From Sphingomonas sp. GC_Shp_5 (GTDB lineage: Bacteria > Pseudomonadota > Alphaproteobacteria > Sphingomonadales > Sphingomonadaceae): a DNA stretch of 64,000 nucleotides. The notes under the pieces are model-generated. The model was not told the DNA's origin. It ran no database searches and was given only the letters and a program-made list of their open reading frames with translations. Of this stretch, positions 60,981 to 64,000 are shown one piece after another; the stretch's first letter is position 1; every line of letters starts with the position of its first letter. The position numbers and the translations under genes are program-made. The stretch spans positions 1 to 64,000 of the forward strand of contig NZ_JALNUP010000013.1 of assembly GCF_026540855.1 (NCBI RefSeq), written 5' to 3'.

Positions 60981-63494
60981 CTAGTAGATTCCGCCTTCCT
61001 TTTGCAAGAATTCGCTGTCGCGCGGCTCCGGTGCCTTGCGCACCGGCGCGGCAGTCACCGTCGGCGCGGGACCGGCATGGCGCGCGGCGCGGCGCGGTTC
61101 GCTTTCCGGCTTGAACGCTTCCCAGATCACCGCCGCCTTAGGATCGCTGTCGGTGGGGAAAGTGCCGTACACCGGTCGGCCCGACGCGCGATCAATCCGC
61201 ACCATGCGGATACCCGCCGGCGCGCGGAACGGCAGCTTCTCCAGCCCGTCATAGGCCTTGGCCGCGAACTCCTTGAAGATCGGCGCCGAGATCCGGCCGC
61301 CCTGGGCGTAGCCGCCGAGATTGGAGGGCGTATCATAGCCGAGGTACAGCCCGCCGATGAACTGCGGCGTGCCGCCGACGAACCACACGTCGGTGGGGCC
61401 GTTGGTGGTGCCGGTCTTGCCCATCATCGGCCGGTCGAGATCACGCAGCACCACTGCGGTGCCGCGCTGGATCACACCCTCGGTGATGTGGACCATCTGA
61501 TAGGCGGTCAGCGGGTTGATCACCTGGCGCATCCGCGATCCCGGCCGCGGCATCGCCTTGCCGTTCCAGTCGGCGGCATTGCAACCGTCACAGGCGCGCC
61601 AATTCTCCGGCCAGATCACCTTGCCGTGACGATCCTGGACGAAGTCGATCAGCGTCGGCGCATTGCCGCGCCCCTGGTTCTCGAGGATTGAATAAGCGTT
61701 GACCATCCGGCTCACGGTGGTTTCGCCGGCGCCGAGCGCGAACGACAAATAGGGCGGGTAATTGCCCACCCCCATCCGCTTGATCACGTCCACCACCTTG
61801 GGCATGCCGACGGTGGACGCCGCGCGCACCGTCATCAGGTTACGCGATTGCTCGATGCCCCAGCGCATCGTGTGCGCGCCCGAGCCGCCCTCATTGCCGA
61901 AGTTGACGAAGCACTTCTGCCCCAGATGCGCGCCCTGGTAGACGCAGAACGGCGCGTCCTGGATGATCGTCGCCGGGGTCATGCCATTCTCGAGCGCCGC
62001 CGAATAGACGATCGGCTTGATCGTCGAGCCCGGCTGGCGAAGCGCCTGGGTAGCACGGTTGAACGACTGGATGCGGCTGTCGAACCCGCCCTGCATCGCC
62101 AGCACCCGACCAGTGCCCGGCTCCTCGACGACGAAGCCGCCCGAGATCTTGGGGATCGCCCGCAAGGCAAAGTCGCTGCCGTCGGGCGCCACCGCGATGA
62201 TGTCGCCGACCTGGATCGCGCCAAATGCGTTGCCGCCCTTGCCACGCACCGGCATCTGCGCGCCCGAGCGCGGCAGGCTGCCGGTTTTGCCGTCGGCAAA
62301 GCCGAGGTCGATCGATGCCGACGAGCGCGCGGTGACGATCGCCGCGCGCCAGTCCTTGTAATCGAGACCGACGTTGGTGTTGAGCAGCGCCTGCTGCCAA
62401 TTGTCGCCATCGATCTCGACATGCCGCATCGGCCCATTCCAGCCGCGACCGCTGTCGAAGCGGATCAGCCCGTCGCGCAACGCCTCGGCGGCGAGATCCT
62501 GCAACCGGGTGTCGAGCGAGGTGCGCACCCACAGCCCGCCGGCATAGACGCTGTACGGTCCGTCGCGATCGGTCTCGCCGAACTTGTCGACCAGCTGCCG
62601 GCGCACCTCCTCGACGAAATAGCCGCCGACGCGCTCGAACTTCGGGGTGCGTCGCAGCACCGCGCCGAGCGGCTCGGCGACCGCGCCGTCATGCTGGGCC
62701 TGGTTGATGAAGCCGTTGCGCAGCATCTCGCCGAGCACATAGTTGCGTCGCTGCAGCGCGCGCTCGGTGTGGCGGAACGGATCGTAGTTGCTCGGCCCCT
62801 TGGGCAGGATCGCCAGATAGGCGAGCTGGGCGAGATCGAGCTCGTCCAGTTCCTTGTCGAAATAGGCATGGCCCGCTGCCTCGACGCCGAACGCGTTGCG
62901 GCCCAGCGCGATCTGGTTGAGGTACAATTCGAGGATCTGCTGCTTGGTCAGCGTATCCTCGATCTTCCACGCGAGGATCGCTTCCTTGAGCTTGCGGCTC
63001 GGCGAATAGGCGTTGCCGATCAGCAGATTCTTGGCGACCTGCTGGGTGATGGTCGAGCCGCCCTTGGCGCGCCGACCGGTGCCGAACTTCGCCGCATAAT
63101 CGATCACCGCGCCGGCGAGGCCCGGATAGTCGACGCCGTGATGCTCGAAGAAGGTCTTGTCTTCCGCCGCGAGGAAGGCGCGGACCAGCAGTGGCGGATA
63201 TTCGGCGTAGGACAATTCGACCCGGCGCTCGCGGGCATAGGATTGGATCGGCACGCCATCGATGCCGCGCACGTTGGTCGGCAGCGGCGGCTCGTAATTG
63301 CGCAACTGGTCCACCGATGGCAGCGCGCGCAGCACCGTCAGCCACAGGATCGCATAAGCGACCAGCGCCAGCACCGCGAGCGCGGCCAGTGCCTTGACCC
63401 ACCAGCGCCCCCAGGCACGACTGGCCAGGCCCGGCGTGCCATCGGGGTCGCGGGTCAGCCTGAAGCGGTTGGTGCGGGGAGGATCGGACGCCAT
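60981..63494 (-). CDS. mrcA: Penicillin-binding protein 1A
   Basis: 837 residues, a bifunctional peptidoglycan glycosyltransferase/transpeptidase. After a cytosolic tail and one membrane helix (ALAALAVLALVAYAILWLTVL), the GT51 domain has AEDKTFFEHHGVDYPGLAG, KGGSTITQQVAKNLL and SRKLKEAILAWKIE. An OB-like segment (about 330-420) precedes the transpeptidase, with SxxK in PGSTIKP, SRN in EQSRNLMT and KTGTTNG. The C-terminus is a basic, Pro/Ala-rich tail. It makes septal and lateral wall. The upstream amidase suggests joint expression. Confidence 0.97.
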   Translation of the reverse strand: MASDPPRTNRFRLTRDPDGTPGLASRAWGRWWVKALAALAVLALVAYAILWLTVLRALPSVDQLRNYEPPLPTNVRGIDGVPIQSYARERRVELSYAEYPPLLVRAFLAAEDKTFFEHHGVDYPGLAGAVIDYAAKFGTGRRAKGGSTITQQVAKNLLIGNAYSPSRKLKEAILAWKIEDTLTKQQILELYLNQIALGRNAFGVEAAGHAYFDKELDELDLAQLAYLAILPKGPSNYDPFRHTERALQRRNYVLGEMLRNGFINQAQHDGAVAEPLGAVLRRTPKFERVGGYFVEEVRRQLVDKFGETDRDGPYSVYAGGLWVRTSLDTRLQDLAAEALRDGLIRFDSGRGWNGPMRHVEIDGDNWQQALLNTNVGLDYKDWRAAIVTARSSASIDLGFADGKTGSLPRSGAQMPVRGKGGNAFGAIQVGDIIAVAPDGSDFALRAIPKISGGFVVEEPGTGRVLAMQGGFDSRIQSFNRATQALRQPGSTIKPIVYSAALENGMTPATIIQDAPFCVYQGAHLGQKCFVNFGNEGGSGAHTMRWGIEQSRNLMTVRAASTVGMPKVVDVIKRMGVGNYPPYLSFALGAGETTVSRMVNAYSILENQGRGNAPTLIDFVQDRHGKVIWPENWRACDGCNAADWNGKAMPRPGSRMRQVINPLTAYQMVHITEGVIQRGTAVVLRDLDRPMMGKTGTTNGPTDVWFVGGTPQFIGGLYLGYDTPSNLGGYAQGGRISAPIFKEFAAKAYDGLEKLPFRAPAGIRMVRIDRASGRPVYGTFPTDSDPKAAVIWEAFKPESEPRRAARHAGPAPTVTAAPVRKAPEPRDSEFLQKEGGIY

Positions 63495-63593
63495 AAATCA
63501 GGGGCGGCGTGTAGCAGGTTCGCGTTGGCTTGCCACCCCGCGCACGCGGCAGACCGGATGGTCGTCGCGGCCAATGGGGACGTTGTTCTAGCC

Positions 63594-63670
63594 GTCGTCC
63601 CAGCGAACGCTGGGATCTTCCGCGGCTCCTGCCCGTCCTCGCCAGAGATCCCAGCTTTCGCTGGGATGAC
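63594..63670. repeat. REP-like paired-hairpin intergenic element (copy 5)
   Basis: 77 bp from GTCGTCCCAGCGAACGCTGGGATCT to ATCCCAGCTTTCGCTGGGATGAC. Same inverted two-hairpin layout as copies 1-4. It lies between mrcA and the partial amidase gene, directly before the 17-bp tandem array. Confidence 0.8.
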
Positions 63671-63676
63671 GGTTAT

Positions 63677-63778
63677 GGCGGGAGGACGCTGCTGGCGGGA
63701 GGACGCTGGTGGCGGGAGGACGCTGGTGGCGGGAGGACGCTGGTGGCGGGAGGACGCTGGTGGCGGGAGGACGCTGGT
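63677..63778. repeat. Tandem array of six 17-bp units
   Basis: Six head-to-tail copies of GGCGGGAGGACGCTGGT, the first with one base changed (GCT for GGT), then two further bases. 17 is not a multiple of three and the array is intergenic. It lies ten bases downstream of the amidase stop (leftward) and follows the REP-like element at 63594. The near-perfect identity implies recent or ongoing copy-number change. It is not a CRISPR array: there are no spacers. Confidence 0.95.
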
Positions 63779-63788
63779 GGCCCAGTCC

Positions 63789-64000
63789 TTACCGGCTCGC
63801 CATCTGCCGTGCGAAGTGCACCTCGACCGCTTTGGTGACGCTGTCCGCGATGCGCTGGCGCCCCTCGTCGCTGTCGAGGAAGGCGGAATCGATCGGGTTG
63901 GAGATATAGCCGGTCTCGAACAGGATCGAGGGCATGTCCGGCGCCTTAAGCACCATCAGCGAGGCCATGCGGTGGAAGTTGGGCTTGGTCGGGATCAATG
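63789..64000 (-). CDS. N-acetylmuramoyl-L-alanine amidase, C-terminal end (partial)
   Basis: The last ~70 residues are seen; the gene runs off the right edge. They match the end of the Amidase_3 zinc domain: VLKAPDMPSILFETGYISNPID, with the catalytic Glu in FETGY, then a final helix (IADSVTKAVEVHFARQ). It cleaves the amide between MurNAc and L-Ala in daughter-cell separation. Gene order amidase-mrcA-prfB is common in sphingomonads. The rest of the protein and any AMIN domain are outside the window. Confidence 0.85.
   Translation of the reverse strand, partial: LIPTKPNFHRMASLMVLKAPDMPSILFETGYISNPIDSAFLDSDEGRQRIADSVTKAVEVHFARQMASR

Noticed and set aside
63677..63778. CRISPR array
   Set aside because: The 17-bp units abut directly with no spacers, and no cas genes are near.

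Overview
The window is chromosomal DNA of a GC-rich (mostly about 65-70 %) alphaproteobacterium, most likely a sphingomonad (Sphingomonas or a close relative). The evidence is the gene neighbourhoods (amidase-mrcA-prfB, ileS-lspA-DUF3035, hflK-hflC-degP), the frequent short overlaps and GTG/TTG starts, and dispersed ~80-bp paired-hairpin elements of the kind seen between sphingomonad genes. It is dense and mostly housekeeping. I see no rRNA, tRNA, CRISPR array, prophage or insertion sequence.

Layout. (1) 1-13.9 kb, leftward TCA-cycle block: sdhC-sdhD-sdhA, then, after an interruption, a ClpP-like gene, sdhB, a thioesterase and zapE; then a lower-GC acyltransferase, mdh, sucD, sucA and the start of sucB. 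Two points stand out: sdhA and sdhB are separated by a rightward SDR gene, a 78-codon ORF and the leftward ClpP-like gene, and sucD has no sucC beside it. (2) 14-18.5 kb, rightward: two tandem cytosolic chemoreceptors with globin-like sensors and nearly identical signalling tips, then an SDR and prmA. (3) 18.6-28.2 kb: an OprB porin, phenylalanine hydroxylase, a DUF2459 protein, an MTA phosphorylase/amino-acid permease pair, a beta-barrel protein-xth-erpA unit, an M23 peptidase and a 2OG-Fe(II) oxygenase. (4) 28.2-37.3 kb: M20 amidohydrolase, HerA-like ATPase, the envelope quality-control genes degP/hflC/hflK, and on the other strand apbC, a CoA-binding protein and two small secreted paralogues. 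(5) 37.3-42.9 kb: homoserine dehydrogenase, an SDR divergent from an XRE regulator across a palindromic intergenic region, an OPT transporter and a glycine-zipper protein. (6) 43.1-46.7 kb: a two-gene glycan module, a GT4 glycosyltransferase fused to an (alpha/alpha)6-like domain plus a GH130 protein. (7) 46.9-51.7 kb: queF, a medium-chain dehydrogenase, the coupled sulfur genes sseA/metC-like and a TorF porin. (8) 51.8-64 kb, almost all leftward: an amidase (partial)-mrcA-prfB-lipoprotein methyltransferase unit; thyA-hemerythrin-folA-ribF; and ileS-lspA-bamF.

How they work together. The TCA genes form a supply block around 2-oxoglutarate, succinate and malate. hflK/hflC/degP, lspA, bamF, mrcA and the amidase serve envelope building and quality control. 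thyA/folA/ribF supply folate and flavin cofactors. The most interesting parts for follow-up are the GT4-GH130 pair, the twin chemoreceptors, the interrupted sdh cluster with its ClpP-like gene, the lipoprotein methyltransferase, and the family of ~80-bp intergenic repeats. All functions are inferred by reading motifs; no database search was possible.
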